From NCBI RefSeq assembly GCF_965228705.1, contig NZ_OZ245832.1, positions 3,162,001 to 3,226,000 of the forward strand: a stretch of 64,000 bases of DNA. The letters are read 5' to 3'. The position numbers were made by a program, and so were the translations under genes. This stretch comes from Croceimicrobium sp965228705. Lineage in GTDB: Bacteria; Bacteroidota; Bacteroidia; Flavobacteriales; Schleiferiaceae. Within the stretch, counting starts at the first letter, position 1, and every line of letters begins with the position of its first letter. The notes beneath the pieces are model-generated. The model was not told the origin of the DNA. It saw nothing but the letters and a program-made list of their open reading frames with translations, and searched no databases. This document shows positions 44,801 through 52,438 of the stretch, one piece after another.

Positions 44801-45525
44801 CTCCTGTTGATGGGGATTGGTTCGAAGTACGTAACATGGGTACTAGCTCTGTTAACCTGAACGGCTTTAGCTGGGATGATGACAGCCGCGAAGCCGGTAA
44901 GCATACCATTACTAGCAGCGTACAGATTCCGGCTAATGGAACAGCTCTTTTCGTAGAAGTTGCTGATGCTGATGTAGCTGCCTGGGAAACGGAGTGGAAA
45001 CAAAATGGTCAAGGCTTATTAATCCTAAATGAAGGAGATGAGTTTGATAATGGCTTCTCTGGCTTTAGCTCTAATGGCGATGAAGTAAACCTTTATGATG
45101 ATGCCGGTCGTTTGATTTCTGCGGCTGCATATACAGGAGCCGACGTAACTGCTGGTTTCAGCCTTGAGTTCGATATGATGGGTGCTCTTGTAGGTGCCTC
45201 TGTAGATGGCGTAAATGGTGCTTATACCTCTATCAATGGTGATGTAGGTAGCCCTGGTGATCAGTCTCCAATTGGTTTGGATGAGATCTTAAGTGAAAGC
45301 TTAACCTTATATCCAAATCCAAGTAATGGCGTGTTCACTATTGCTTCAGGAAACACTCAGGAAAAATCAATTCAGATCATGGATTTGAATGGTGCCCTGA
45401 TTTACAGCAAGCTAAGCACTGACAAAGAATTGCAAGTGGATTTAACTAACTTGGCGGCCGGAATTTACCTGGTGAAGGTGAAAACCGAAGATCAAGAAGT
45501 GATCCGCAAAATGGTTCTACGCTAG
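41869..45525 (+). CDS. Secreted OB-fold/lamin-tail/Calx-beta repeat protein with T9SS domain
   Basis: The 1218-aa protein has a signal peptide ending HTQA. Three about 200-residue repeats (about 45-245, 255-458, 760-962) share VVFTDDFDGNxGYSFYxYD, NGYQVSRGDSIRVFG and GYQIxPRDxxDI. They resemble the nucleic-acid-binding OB-fold domains of extracellular nucleases (YhcR/ExeM type). Two lamin-tail domains (about 463-635, FFSEYIEGSSNNKGFEVYNP; about 963-1135, ELYISEVMPSSS) flank a Calx-beta domain (about 640-757). A T9SS tail starts at LYPNPSNGVF. No endonuclease/exonuclease/phosphatase catalytic domain is present. Probable role: extracellular DNA or polymer capture in a phosphate regulon (inference). 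Confidence 0.8.
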   Translation: MKRKLSVFMATVAALMISHPGHTQATAASTQAGSMPTSNAAGIASVGVPAYTISQINTLDANFFPDSNGVNCSIDGVVFTDDFDGNTGYSFYVYDNTGAINIYRGSDEPNGYQVSRGDSIRVFGDVDFYNGLTEINVDSIQVLGTATIRAPRLVTALDESTESDLVQLNGYYLVSASQWPSSGNNANVSITNGTDTYTLRVNRDTDLDENPAPMGTFNVIGVGGQYDSSSPYDNGYQIHPRDITDIMVLPTIINGVPLYQVSQINGLDANGAADSLNVNCAIDGVVYTDDFDGNAGYSFFMYDNSGGINVFDFVDEPNGYQVSRGDSIRVFGDIDQFNGLLEIAVDSIQVLGTGISLNAPMNVPVANESTEGNLIRLNGYSLITPSQWPTAGNSASVDITNGVDTVIMRIDSDTDIDGTMAPTGPFDVIGASGQYDSSSPFDEGYQILPRDSTDIIPAVVAVPCSAPFFSEYIEGSSNNKGFEVYNPTAGNLDLGPYKVYMSSNGGSALAEFNLMGTLASGDVYTIVNSLADPTMLAIADTALSYPSVAHFNGDDALFLVDTVMGDTIDIIGVIGVDPGSNWPVGSGSTANNTLVRMATVSNGQTNWAIGATEWDVHPSNTFSFFGNHSSNCVVPAVPTVEFAMPTQSAIESIGTTYLTLNVAPTNSTADTVYLQFTPGAGLGFSDGTISPAPDPVTGLLDLVVPAGSDSVSITFNVIDDLITEGNETLYVDIIGVSAGLVAGVQTSTSFIIEDNDIPTYTIGQVRGVDADFIPDSLGVTCKLVGTVFTDDFDGNNGYSFYMYDATGAINVFNFDDVASGYQVQRGDSIRAIGTILFYNGLTEIQVDSIALIASGVTLRQPRQVYGLDEGTESDYIRLNGYYLVDPSTWPVFAGSSVNMEITNGQDTLVMRIDSDTDIDGTQPPMGYFDVIGAGGQFDSSIPHDEGYQIFPRDTNDIIPITLPELYISEVMPSSSLSAPVDGDWFEVRNMGTSSVNLNGFSWDDDSREAGKHTITSSVQIPANGTALFVEVADADVAAWETEWKQNGQGLLILNEGDEFDNGFSGFSSNGDEVNLYDDAGRLISAAAYTGADVTAGFSLEFDMMGALVGASVDGVNGAYTSINGDVGSPGDQSPIGLDEILSESLTLYPNPSNGVFTIASGNTQEKSIQIMDLNGALIYSKLSTDKELQVDLTNLAAGIYLVKVKTEDQEVIRKMVLR
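42010..44755 (+). repeat. Three in-gene OB-fold repeats
   Basis: Copies lie at about 42010-42620, 42640-43245 and 44145-44755, with strong protein-level identity. Copies 1 and 2 are adjacent; copy 3 is separated by a lamin-tail and a Calx-beta domain. This suggests internal duplication. Confidence 0.75.
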
Positions 45526-45550
45526 TATTAGATTAAAATAGAATTAGCTG

Positions 45551-45582
45551 AAGGACCCTCGCCAAGCGGGGGTCCTTTTTTA
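45551..45582 (+). terminator. Terminator between OB-fold protein and Na/Pi cotransporter genes
   Basis: A 12-bp stem (45551-45562 with 45566-45577), a 3-nt loop and six T form it. The cotransporter ATG follows within 6 nt of the T run. Confidence 0.8.
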
Positions 45583-45587
45583 AGCTT

Positions 45588-47309
45588 ATGAATTTGGCTG
45601 ACTTACTCTATAATATTCTTTCCCTGATTGGAGCCTTAGGCTTGTTCATCTTCGGAATGAAGGTGATGAGCGAGGCTATTCAGAAATTTGCCGGGGCTCG
45701 ATTGCGCAGAACCTTGCGTGCTATGACCTCTCACAAATCCTGGGGGGTATTAACGGGTTTTGGAGTTACAGGAATTTTACAATCTTCCTCTGCAACCACG
45801 GTTATGATTATCAGCTTTGTGAATGCAGGATTAATTACCGTAGAGCATTCCGTGGGCTTAATCATGGGGGCCAATGTGGGTACTACGGTTACCGCTTGGC
45901 TGGTGTCGGTTTTGGGGATGGGGAAATTATCGATCAGTCAGCTTTCTTTGCCAATTCTGGCTTTTGGCTTTCCTATGCTCTTTTTAGCTAAGGCTAAATT
46001 GCGTTTATATGGAGAGGCGATTTTCGGATTTGCCATTCTATTTATTGGCTTATCCTTTATGCGGGAATCAATGCCCGCCTGGCAAGAGAATAGCTTCTTG
46101 CTAAACTTCTTACAGCAATATGAGTTCATCCAAGGGGATTGGTTACAGAATGTGGGTGTAAGCTTCCTATTTGTTGGCCTGGGGATGCTGGCTACTTTCT
46201 TATTACAGTCTTCCAGTGCTGCTATGGCCTTAACCTTGGTGTTTACTGCCAATGGTTTAATCTCTTTCCCATTGGCAGCGGCTATTATTTTGGGAGAGAA
46301 CATTGGTACTACCTTCACTGCCAATATCGCGGCAGTAGTTGGGAATGTGCATGCTAAGCGTTCCGCACGGACGCATTTTCTCTTTAACTTCTTAGGGGTG
46401 ATTTGGGCGGTATTATTGATTGGCCCCTTCCTCAATGTAATTGCCTATCTCAGTGATATACTCTTCGGGGCAAACCCCATGGATAATGACCAGGTTATTC
46501 CTTTGGCCTTGAGCTTATTCCATACCACTTTTAACCTGCTAAATCTGCTTATCTTCTATAACCTGGTGCAGTTTCTGGTTAAGGTTGCCACCTGGATGGT
46601 GCCCTCACGCAGTAGCGAAGATGAGCTCTTTAGCCTGGACTATATCGGCAGCAGCCTATTGGCTACGCCTGAGCTCTCCATGATTGAAGCTCGAAAAGAA
46701 TTGGTGAAGTTCGCCGATCTTATTCGCAAGGCCTATAAATTTATTCCACTCCTGATTACGGAAATGGACGAAAAGAAGCTGGAGTCTTATGTGGCTAAGC
46801 TTCAGAAGTATGAGGATATTTCGGATCGGATGGAAATGGAGATTTCCAATTACCTCAGTAAGGTGAGTCAATCGGATTTAAGTGCCGAAGGATCGGGTCG
46901 AGTGCGCAGCATGTTGCATGTAGCCAATTATTTAGAGCGTATTGGCGATATCTACTTAGAAGTAAGTAGGAATCTTACCAATCGCAAACAACAAAAGGCT
47001 TATTTCACCCCGGAAATGCGCAATAGCGTAATGCAGTTATCCGAATTAGTGTCTCGTAGTTTAGACCTGATGGTGAAAAATGTGGACGCTGAGGAAAATC
47101 AAAGTTTCTACGAGGAGGCTCGTAAGGTAGAACGCAATGTAAACGAGCTTTTTAGTCGTTTAAAAAGTGATTATATCGATAAAGTAGAGAAGGGTAGATA
47201 CCGTATTCAGAGCGGGATGTACTATTCCGATCTTTTAGCAGAAATGGAGCGCATTGTAGATCACGCTACCAATGTAAGTAGCGCTATCCATCAGAGCTAT
47301 AAGTACTAA
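45588..47309 (+). CDS. Na+/phosphate cotransporter (NptA/YjbB type) with PhoU-like domain
   Basis: The 573-aa protein has two inverted Na_Pi_cotrans repeats with signature GILQSSSATTVMIISFVNAG (about residues 64-83) and LLQSSSAAMALTLVFTANG (about 205-223). About nine TM helices lie before residue 335. The C-terminal third (about 350-570) is helical and PhoU-like. Members move inorganic phosphate with sodium, for uptake or export. It is the last gene of the PhoBR-linked block. Its stop codon abuts the stop of the convergent lipoprotein gene with no gap. Confidence 0.9.
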   Translation: MNLADLLYNILSLIGALGLFIFGMKVMSEAIQKFAGARLRRTLRAMTSHKSWGVLTGFGVTGILQSSSATTVMIISFVNAGLITVEHSVGLIMGANVGTTVTAWLVSVLGMGKLSISQLSLPILAFGFPMLFLAKAKLRLYGEAIFGFAILFIGLSFMRESMPAWQENSFLLNFLQQYEFIQGDWLQNVGVSFLFVGLGMLATFLLQSSSAAMALTLVFTANGLISFPLAAAIILGENIGTTFTANIAAVVGNVHAKRSARTHFLFNFLGVIWAVLLIGPFLNVIAYLSDILFGANPMDNDQVIPLALSLFHTTFNLLNLLIFYNLVQFLVKVATWMVPSRSSEDELFSLDYIGSSLLATPELSMIEARKELVKFADLIRKAYKFIPLLITEMDEKKLESYVAKLQKYEDISDRMEMEISNYLSKVSQSDLSAEGSGRVRSMLHVANYLERIGDIYLEVSRNLTNRKQQKAYFTPEMRNSVMQLSELVSRSLDLMVKNVDAEENQSFYEEARKVERNVNELFSRLKSDYIDKVEKGRYRIQSGMYYSDLLAEMERIVDHATNVSSAIHQSYKY

Positions 47310-47840
47310 TTAATCTATGGCGATAGGTTTCCCGATTATTCGGGAGCTTTCATGCCCGGCTCGGTCTATCAATAGAAATTCAAAGCGAATCGAATCGGTA
47401 TTGAATACCGGGAAATTGGCATAGTCGAAGGGAGTGGTTATTTCCCCTTCCAGGGTTTTATTTTGCCCGGTAGGGGTGAGGTTAGGTAAGATGTTGTGGA
47501 AAGGCAGGCAGCTGTCTTGTGGGTTTATTTCGCGGAATTCGCCATTCACCTGTTCATAGTAGTAAATAAAGAGGTCATAGCGCTCTAAGAAGCGTTCGTA
47601 ATTATCCAGATCACAGGTGTCGGAGCTATTTTCGTCTTCGCGGCCAATATCTCCATCACCATCGGTAAAATAAACGGTAAGGTCTATAACCCGTCGGTTA
47701 TCGGCAGTATCACCCAGATAACGAAAGCTCGCTTTACGCCAGCTTAGGCTGGGAACATCACCAAATTTTTGATTTTGTTCGCAGGCAATGATCAGAAACA
47801 AACTGAGGCTCGCGAGGATAAGTATCTTTGTGAAGCGCAT
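47310..47840 (-). CDS. Lipoprotein of unknown function
   Basis: ATG 47840 (176 aa) gives a clear lipoprotein signal (lipobox IIA-C); the longer frame to 47891 is rejected. The mature part is a single beta-rich domain with a TDGDGDIG segment that looks like a Ca-binding or Bacteroidota-specific motif. Four Asp/Asn-rich loops and two Cys (DTCDLD, DSCLPF) could form a disulfide. It is divergent from the LuxE-like gene with 6 bp between start codons. Confidence 0.6.
   Translation of the reverse strand: MRFTKILILASLSLFLIIACEQNQKFGDVPSLSWRKASFRYLGDTADNRRVIDLTVYFTDGDGDIGREDENSSDTCDLDNYERFLERYDLFIYYYEQVNGEFREINPQDSCLPFHNILPNLTPTGQNKTLEGEITTPFDYANFPVFNTDSIRFEFLLIDRAGHESSRIIGKPIAID
47823..47830 (+). 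promoter_or_regulatory. -7 element for the LuxE-like gene, inside the lipoprotein coding region
   Basis: TATCTTTG is an exact TAnnTTTG match, 16 nt before the ATG at 47847. It lies within the first codons of the divergent lipoprotein gene. Confidence 0.5.
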
Positions 47841-47846
47841 TGGCAT

Positions 47847-48866
47847 ATGTTTACAAACGTACAAGAAGCGAATAAAATTTCCGCTTACCAAGGTATAAAA
47901 GAGACGCTAGGCTCGGGAGAAAAGTTGGAATTTGAAAAGGCCGCAATGGACTTATTTCAAATTCAATACAAGCATAATCCTGTTTACCGGCAATGGTGTG
48001 ACTATGTGAAAGGAACTCCAGACCGGGTAAATAGCCTGGAAGACATCCCATTTTTACCCATCGGTTTCTTCAAACAAAAACAGCTTAGCATTTTTAAAGC
48101 GGAACCCGAATTGTTTTTCCGCAGTTCCGGAACCGGAGGCTATGGCCAAAGTAAACATGCGGCTTATGATCCCGATTTTTACGATCTCCGAACCCAAAGA
48201 ATTTTTGAAGCCACTTATGGACCCATTCAAGAACTTTGTGTCTTAGCCCTTCTGCCCGCTTATCTGGAGCGTGAAGGATCTTCATTGGTGCGCATGGCTC
48301 AGCACTTTATTAATTTAAGTGGCGATCCTGATAGTGGCTTTTACCTGCATAATTTAGAAGCTTTGGCAGATAAGCTTAAAGCCAAGCAAGCAGCTGGAAA
48401 AAAGATTTTATTACTGGGCGTAAGCTTTGCTTTATGGGACCTGGCTGAGCAATTTCCTCAGAATCTATCCGGTCAAATTATTATGGAAACCGGAGGTATG
48501 AAGGGCCGACGTAAAGAGTTAATTCGAGCGGATTTGCATCAGATATTTAAAGGGGCCTTTCAAGTTGATGCTATTCATTCTGAATATGGAATGACAGAGC
48601 TTTTTTCGCAGGCTTATAGTCGGGGAGATGGGCTCTTTTACCCACCCGATTCCATGCGGGTTTATAGTCGAGAAATGGAAGATCCATTTAGCAGGGCATC
48701 CTTTGGTAAAACCGGTGGGCTCAACATTATCGATCTGGCCAATATGGATACTTGCGCCTTTATTGAAACCCAGGATTTGGGTCGTTGTTATGAAGATGCT
48801 AGTTTCGAAGTTTTAGGACGCTTTGATCGCGCTGAGGTGCGTGGTTGTAATCTTATGATTGGCTAA
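47847..48866 (+). CDS. LuxE/PaaK-like acyl-protein synthetase
   Basis: ATG 47847 gives 339 aa. FRSSGTGGYGQSKH is the AMP/phosphate-binding loop of the LuxE family, and the region around METGGMKGRRKE with EYGMTELFSQAY matches the adenylate-forming fold. LuxE enzymes activate fatty acids as acyl-AMP and transfer them to a Cys. No luxC, luxD, luxA or luxB is present, so this is not a luminescence gene. Members in Bacteroidota stand alone, probably in cell-surface or lipid metabolism. The exact acyl group is unknown. Confidence 0.8.
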   Translation: MFTNVQEANKISAYQGIKETLGSGEKLEFEKAAMDLFQIQYKHNPVYRQWCDYVKGTPDRVNSLEDIPFLPIGFFKQKQLSIFKAEPELFFRSSGTGGYGQSKHAAYDPDFYDLRTQRIFEATYGPIQELCVLALLPAYLEREGSSLVRMAQHFINLSGDPDSGFYLHNLEALADKLKAKQAAGKKILLLGVSFALWDLAEQFPQNLSGQIIMETGGMKGRRKELIRADLHQIFKGAFQVDAIHSEYGMTELFSQAYSRGDGLFYPPDSMRVYSREMEDPFSRASFGKTGGLNIIDLANMDTCAFIETQDLGRCYEDASFEVLGRFDRAEVRGCNLMIG

Positions 48867-48912
48867 CCAACTAAAAAACTGCTTTTAACGTTTTATGAGC
48901 GAATTGATTAAT

Positions 48913-49662
48913 ATGAAAAGAACCATTCTCCTTCTTAGTTTTTTAGCGGTATTTACCGGCTATTCATTGGAAGCTCAAATTTTGGAAGAAAAGGCCCAGT
49001 TCTCCGAAAAGGCCCGTGGCTCTGCCATTTTTGAGCTGAACGCTGGTGAACATATCTACACTTATGAGCCAGAAGATGGCTGGTATAAGGCGCGCAAAAA
49101 AGTGTTTTTGAAACCAGCGGATGTAGCAGATAATCGTCTTTCGGCCGGAGCAGCCTTTTATGATGAGGAAGGGGCAAAAATTGGCCAGGCTTTGGAAGCT
49201 CTGCGTTTATATGATATCGATACCCTGAAAGGATTTCGCAGTGATACTCGTCTTTGCGCAGTAGTACAAGGATATGTTTTCGAAACTAAGATTGAAGATG
49301 GTAGTATCCCTGAAGAAGAGATTTCCAAAATTTTAGCCTTGAAGAACCGCAGTGAGCAACAAGAGCGATTTGCGGAACTTTGGGAGGCCAACGATGCGGA
49401 ATCACGCGAGTTTGAAGGCTTTGAAGCCCAGGTAATTTATGAAACCGATAAGGTGAGCTCCGAGCAAAAAGACTTCCGCCTTATCGTTGTATTCCGCGGC
49501 TCTAGCCCTTATACCATTATCACCAATGATCATACGGTAGAAATAGAGAAGATCAAAGAATTCGTGGAAGACGGAGACTTTAAAATCTACTATTTCTATA
49601 AAGTAAGTGATTCGCAAAAAGAGGTGATGGAAGATATCATCTATACCTTCCTCGCTCTTTAA
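48913..49662 (+). CDS. Secreted protein of unknown function
   Basis: ATG 48913 (249 aa) opens a signal peptide ending LEAQ; an ATG 6 codons upstream is an alternative. The mature part begins ILEEKAQFSEKARGSAIFELNAGEHIYTYEPEDGW, similar in length and tone to an SH3-like or Bacteroidota-specific periplasmic domain. It continues with many acidic residues and repeated Lys/Glu. No recognised motif. It follows the LuxE-like gene by about 46 bases and may be co-transcribed. It overlaps the tyrS stop (TTAA). Confidence 0.5.
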   Translation: MKRTILLLSFLAVFTGYSLEAQILEEKAQFSEKARGSAIFELNAGEHIYTYEPEDGWYKARKKVFLKPADVADNRLSAGAAFYDEEGAKIGQALEALRLYDIDTLKGFRSDTRLCAVVQGYVFETKIEDGSIPEEEISKILALKNRSEQQERFAELWEANDAESREFEGFEAQVIYETDKVSSEQKDFRLIVVFRGSSPYTIITNDHTVEIEKIKEFVEDGDFKIYYFYKVSDSQKEVMEDIIYTFLAL

Positions 49663-50948
49663 TTTACGCGCACTAAAAAATAGTTCTTCTTGCCTTTTTG
49701 TGCTAGGATAAATTTACCGGCAATCAGATCCGCTTCACCGATCTTTTTGTCCATCCCTACCTTGCTCTTATTAATGCTTACACCATTGGCTTGAACCATT
49801 TTACGGGCCTCACCTTTAGAAGGGAAAATATTGGTTTCCTCAGCCAGGAAGTTTACAATTTCGGGTTCAGTAGCTAGCTGAGCTGCACTGATTTCGAATT
49901 GGGGAACTCCGCTGAAAATATCCAATAAGGTTTCTTCATCCAGATCGCGCAGATCTTCCTCAGTACTTTTTCCAAACAGGATTTGGGAAGCCTTAATGGC
50001 CTTATCCAGGGCGTCTTTTCCATGCACCATGGTGGTTACCTCTTCTGCCAGGCGATTTTGCAATTGGCGGAGATGCGCTTCGGCTTGATGTGCCTCAACC
50101 AGGCTAACAATTTCCTCCTTGCTTAGCATGGTGAAAATCTTGATATAGCGCTCGGCATCAGCATCCGAAGTATTGAGCCAAAACTGGTAAAACTTGTAAG
50201 GGCTGGTGTATTTGGCGCTTAACCAAACATTGCCTTCTTCGGTTTTCCCAAATTTTCCTCCATCTGCCTTGGTTATCAAGGGACAGGTTAAGGCAAATGC
50301 CTCACCACTTTCTTTACGACGAATGAGCTCCGTTCCGGTGGTGATGTTTCCCCACTGGTCTGATCCGCCCATTTGCAATTTGCAATTGAACTCACGGTAA
50401 AGGTGCAGGAAGTCGTATCCCTGAACCAATTGGTAGGTAAATTCGGTAAAAGACATGCCTTCACCTTCGCCACTCAAGCGTTTCTTAACCGAATCCTTGG
50501 CCATCATGTAGTTCACAGTAATGTGCTTCCCTACATCGCGAATGAAATCCAGAAAGCTGAATTCCTTCATCCAATCGTAGTTGTTCACCAATTGAGCGGC
50601 ATTGGGGGCATCACTATCGAAATCCAGGAAGAGGGCTAATTGAGCCTTGATGGCATCTTGGTTATGGCGAAGAGCGGCTTCGTCGAGCAGATTACGTTCC
50701 TTGCTTTTTCCAGAAGGATCACCAATCATACCTGTGGCTCCACCAACTAAGGCCAGAGGACGGTGACCGGCATTTTGGAAATGACGCAACATCATAATAC
50801 TCACCAGGTGACCGATATGCAAGGAGTCAGCGGTTGGGTCGATACCCACATAGGCTGAAGTCATTTCTTTAGCTAATTGCTCCTCAGTACCGGGCATGGC
50901 ATCATGCAACATCCCGCGCCAGCGTAATTCTTCTACAAAATTGCTCAT
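49659..50948 (-). CDS. tyrS: Tyrosyl-tRNA synthetase
   Basis: ATG 50948 gives 429 aa; the 7 codons upstream in frame are rejected. The class I motif HIGHLVS appears in YVGIDPTADSLHIGHLVS, and KMSKS is the TyrRS-type KFGKTEEG. GGSDQWGNITTGTELIRR is the tyrosine-binding region. A C-terminal S4 domain (about 360-429; FPSKGEARKMVQANGVSIN) binds tRNA. It charges tRNA-Tyr. Its 3' end interleaves with the convergent gene. Confidence 0.97.
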   Translation of the reverse strand: MSNFVEELRWRGMLHDAMPGTEEQLAKEMTSAYVGIDPTADSLHIGHLVSIMMLRHFQNAGHRPLALVGGATGMIGDPSGKSKERNLLDEAALRHNQDAIKAQLALFLDFDSDAPNAAQLVNNYDWMKEFSFLDFIRDVGKHITVNYMMAKDSVKKRLSGEGEGMSFTEFTYQLVQGYDFLHLYREFNCKLQMGGSDQWGNITTGTELIRRKESGEAFALTCPLITKADGGKFGKTEEGNVWLSAKYTSPYKFYQFWLNTSDADAERYIKIFTMLSKEEIVSLVEAHQAEAHLRQLQNRLAEEVTTMVHGKDALDKAIKASQILFGKSTEEDLRDLDEETLLDIFSGVPQFEISAAQLATEPEIVNFLAEETNIFPSKGEARKMVQANGVSINKSKVGMDKKIGEADLIAGKFILAQKGKKNYFLVRVN

Positions 50949-51032
50949 CCGAAAATATTTTCCTCGCAAAATTATAGCATTGCCCTTAGAGGGCGGGCAT
51001 TAAAGCGGGATAATTAACTTCGCAAAAAAAAG

Positions 51033-52046
51033 ATGTTGCATACCGTAAGTGGCGCTACCGGATTAGTGGGTTCACATTTAGTGCACCGACTGCTCAAAGA
51101 AGGCAAGCAGGTAAGGGCCTTACACAGGGCTTCTTCAGACCGCAGCTTAGTGGAGCGCATCTTTGCCTATTATGGCGATAATTTGTCTGATTTCCAGATG
51201 AATCTGGAATGGAAGGAAGCCGATCTCCTGGACCCCATTGAGGTAGACGAGGCAGTGCTTGGAACCTCCATCTTTTACCATACCGCTGCAGTTGTATCCT
51301 TTGATCCCCGCGATGAAAGAACCTTAATTGAGGGAAACCGTAAGATTACGGCTCATGTGGTGAATTCGGCTTTGCATCATCAAGTTTCCCGCTTTATACA
51401 TGTGAGCAGTGTAGCAGCTTTGGGTCGAAAACCGGATCAACATGAGTTTGACGAGGAAAGCTATTGGGTAGAAACTAAGGAGAACTCGAATTATGCCAAG
51501 GGTAAATACGCCGCTGAAATGGAAGTTTGGCGGGGTATTGAAGAGGGCTTATCGGCTGCGATGGTAAACCCTTGTATCATTTTGGGCCCAGGAACCTGGA
51601 ATGATGGATCAGCGGCTATTTTCAGAAATATCGCTGAGGGATTTAAGTTCTATACTCAGGGGATAAACGCCTATGTTGACGTTCGTGATGTGGTAGAGGC
51701 CCTGTGCATTTTAGCGGCCGGAGAACAAAAGGAACGATACATTATTGCGGCGGAAAACCGAAGCTATCAATCTTTATTCACAGAAATTGCTAAAGCCTTG
51801 AAGGTGTCGCCTCCCAGTTTGGAAGTAAAGCCCTGGTTGGCGGGAATTGCCTGGCGTTGGGAAGCTTTGAAAAGTAAAATCACCGGCTCTAGGCCTTTAG
51901 TGACAAAGGAAACAGCTCGCACTGCTCAGGGGAAATACTATTATAAGAATGATAAGGCGCGCCGTGAGCTTGGGATAGAGTTTAGGGATATTAATAGCAG
52001 TGTTGCTTTTATCGCTGAATGCTATCGCCAAGATTTTCCCGTTTAG
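51033..52046 (+). CDS. NAD(P)-dependent epimerase/reductase (extended SDR)
   Basis: The 337-aa protein has SGATGLVGSHL for cofactor binding, IHVSSVAALG and the catalytic Tyr-Lys in YAKGKYAAE. The overall form resembles dihydroflavonol-reductase-like or sugar-epimerase-like SDRs of unknown substrate. The 3' part (about 240-337) is variable. A TAACTTCG -7-like element lies at 51015-51022, 10 nt before the ATG. Its stop overlaps the convergent DUF4296 gene by 4 bases. Confidence 0.75.
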   Translation: MLHTVSGATGLVGSHLVHRLLKEGKQVRALHRASSDRSLVERIFAYYGDNLSDFQMNLEWKEADLLDPIEVDEAVLGTSIFYHTAAVVSFDPRDERTLIEGNRKITAHVVNSALHHQVSRFIHVSSVAALGRKPDQHEFDEESYWVETKENSNYAKGKYAAEMEVWRGIEEGLSAAMVNPCIILGPGTWNDGSAAIFRNIAEGFKFYTQGINAYVDVRDVVEALCILAAGEQKERYIIAAENRSYQSLFTEIAKALKVSPPSLEVKPWLAGIAWRWEALKSKITGSRPLVTKETARTAQGKYYYKNDKARRELGIEFRDINSSVAFIAECYRQDFPV

Positions 52047-52438
52047 GAATCTGCCTCTTTTTCATTGTCCTCCTCGGCACCATTGGCTTGTACTTCGGAA
52101 CTCAGTTTAGTGAGGTTGGTTAGTACCTCTTCGTACATCAGGTCCATGCGTTCAGCATTACGGCTGTAAAAGCGGAAAGAGCTATCGTAAATTTCAGGGC
52201 TAATTTGATACTTTTTCCATAGCACATCGTAATGATCCTTAGCACTTAAGCTATCTCCTAAAACTTTGGTGCCAATGCGGGCGCCTTCAATAATGTGTAC
52301 GTCGGTGAGCATTTTCACCATTTTATCCTCGGGGATTACCCAATCAGGAATGTCTTCCGATTTGGGTGGGGCATCGGGTCCGCAGGCTTGTAAAAAGCTT
52401 AAGCCAATCAGGATGAGGATAATGCGTTTAACGATCAA
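52043..52438 (-). CDS. DUF4296 lipoprotein
   Basis: The best start is TTG 52438 (131 aa): it gives Leu-Ile-Val-Lys then a hydrophobic stretch and lipobox LQA-C. The longer frame to 52501 has no signal. The domain (PDWVIPEDKMVKMLTDVHIIEGARIG) is the DUF4296 signature of Bacteroidota. It overlaps the end of dihydroorotase by 11 bases and is probably co-transcribed. Function unknown. Confidence 0.75.
   Translation of the reverse strand: MIVKRIILILIGLSFLQACGPDAPPKSEDIPDWVIPEDKMVKMLTDVHIIEGARIGTKVLGDSLSAKDHYDVLWKKYQISPEIYDSSFRFYSRNAERMDLMYEEVLTNLTKLSSEVQANGAEEDNEKEADS

Noticed and set aside
41869..45525. Calling the OB-fold protein an extracellular nuclease
   Set aside because: OB-fold and lamin-tail domains are present but no catalytic motif of the EEP or other nuclease family is visible.
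45938..46435. 165-codon antisense ORF inside the Na/Pi carrier gene
   Set aside because: It mirrors the hydrophobic sense protein and has no recognisable family or promoter.
47847..48866. Luminescence operon
   Set aside because: Only a LuxE-like gene is present, with no luxA, luxB, luxC or luxD nearby.
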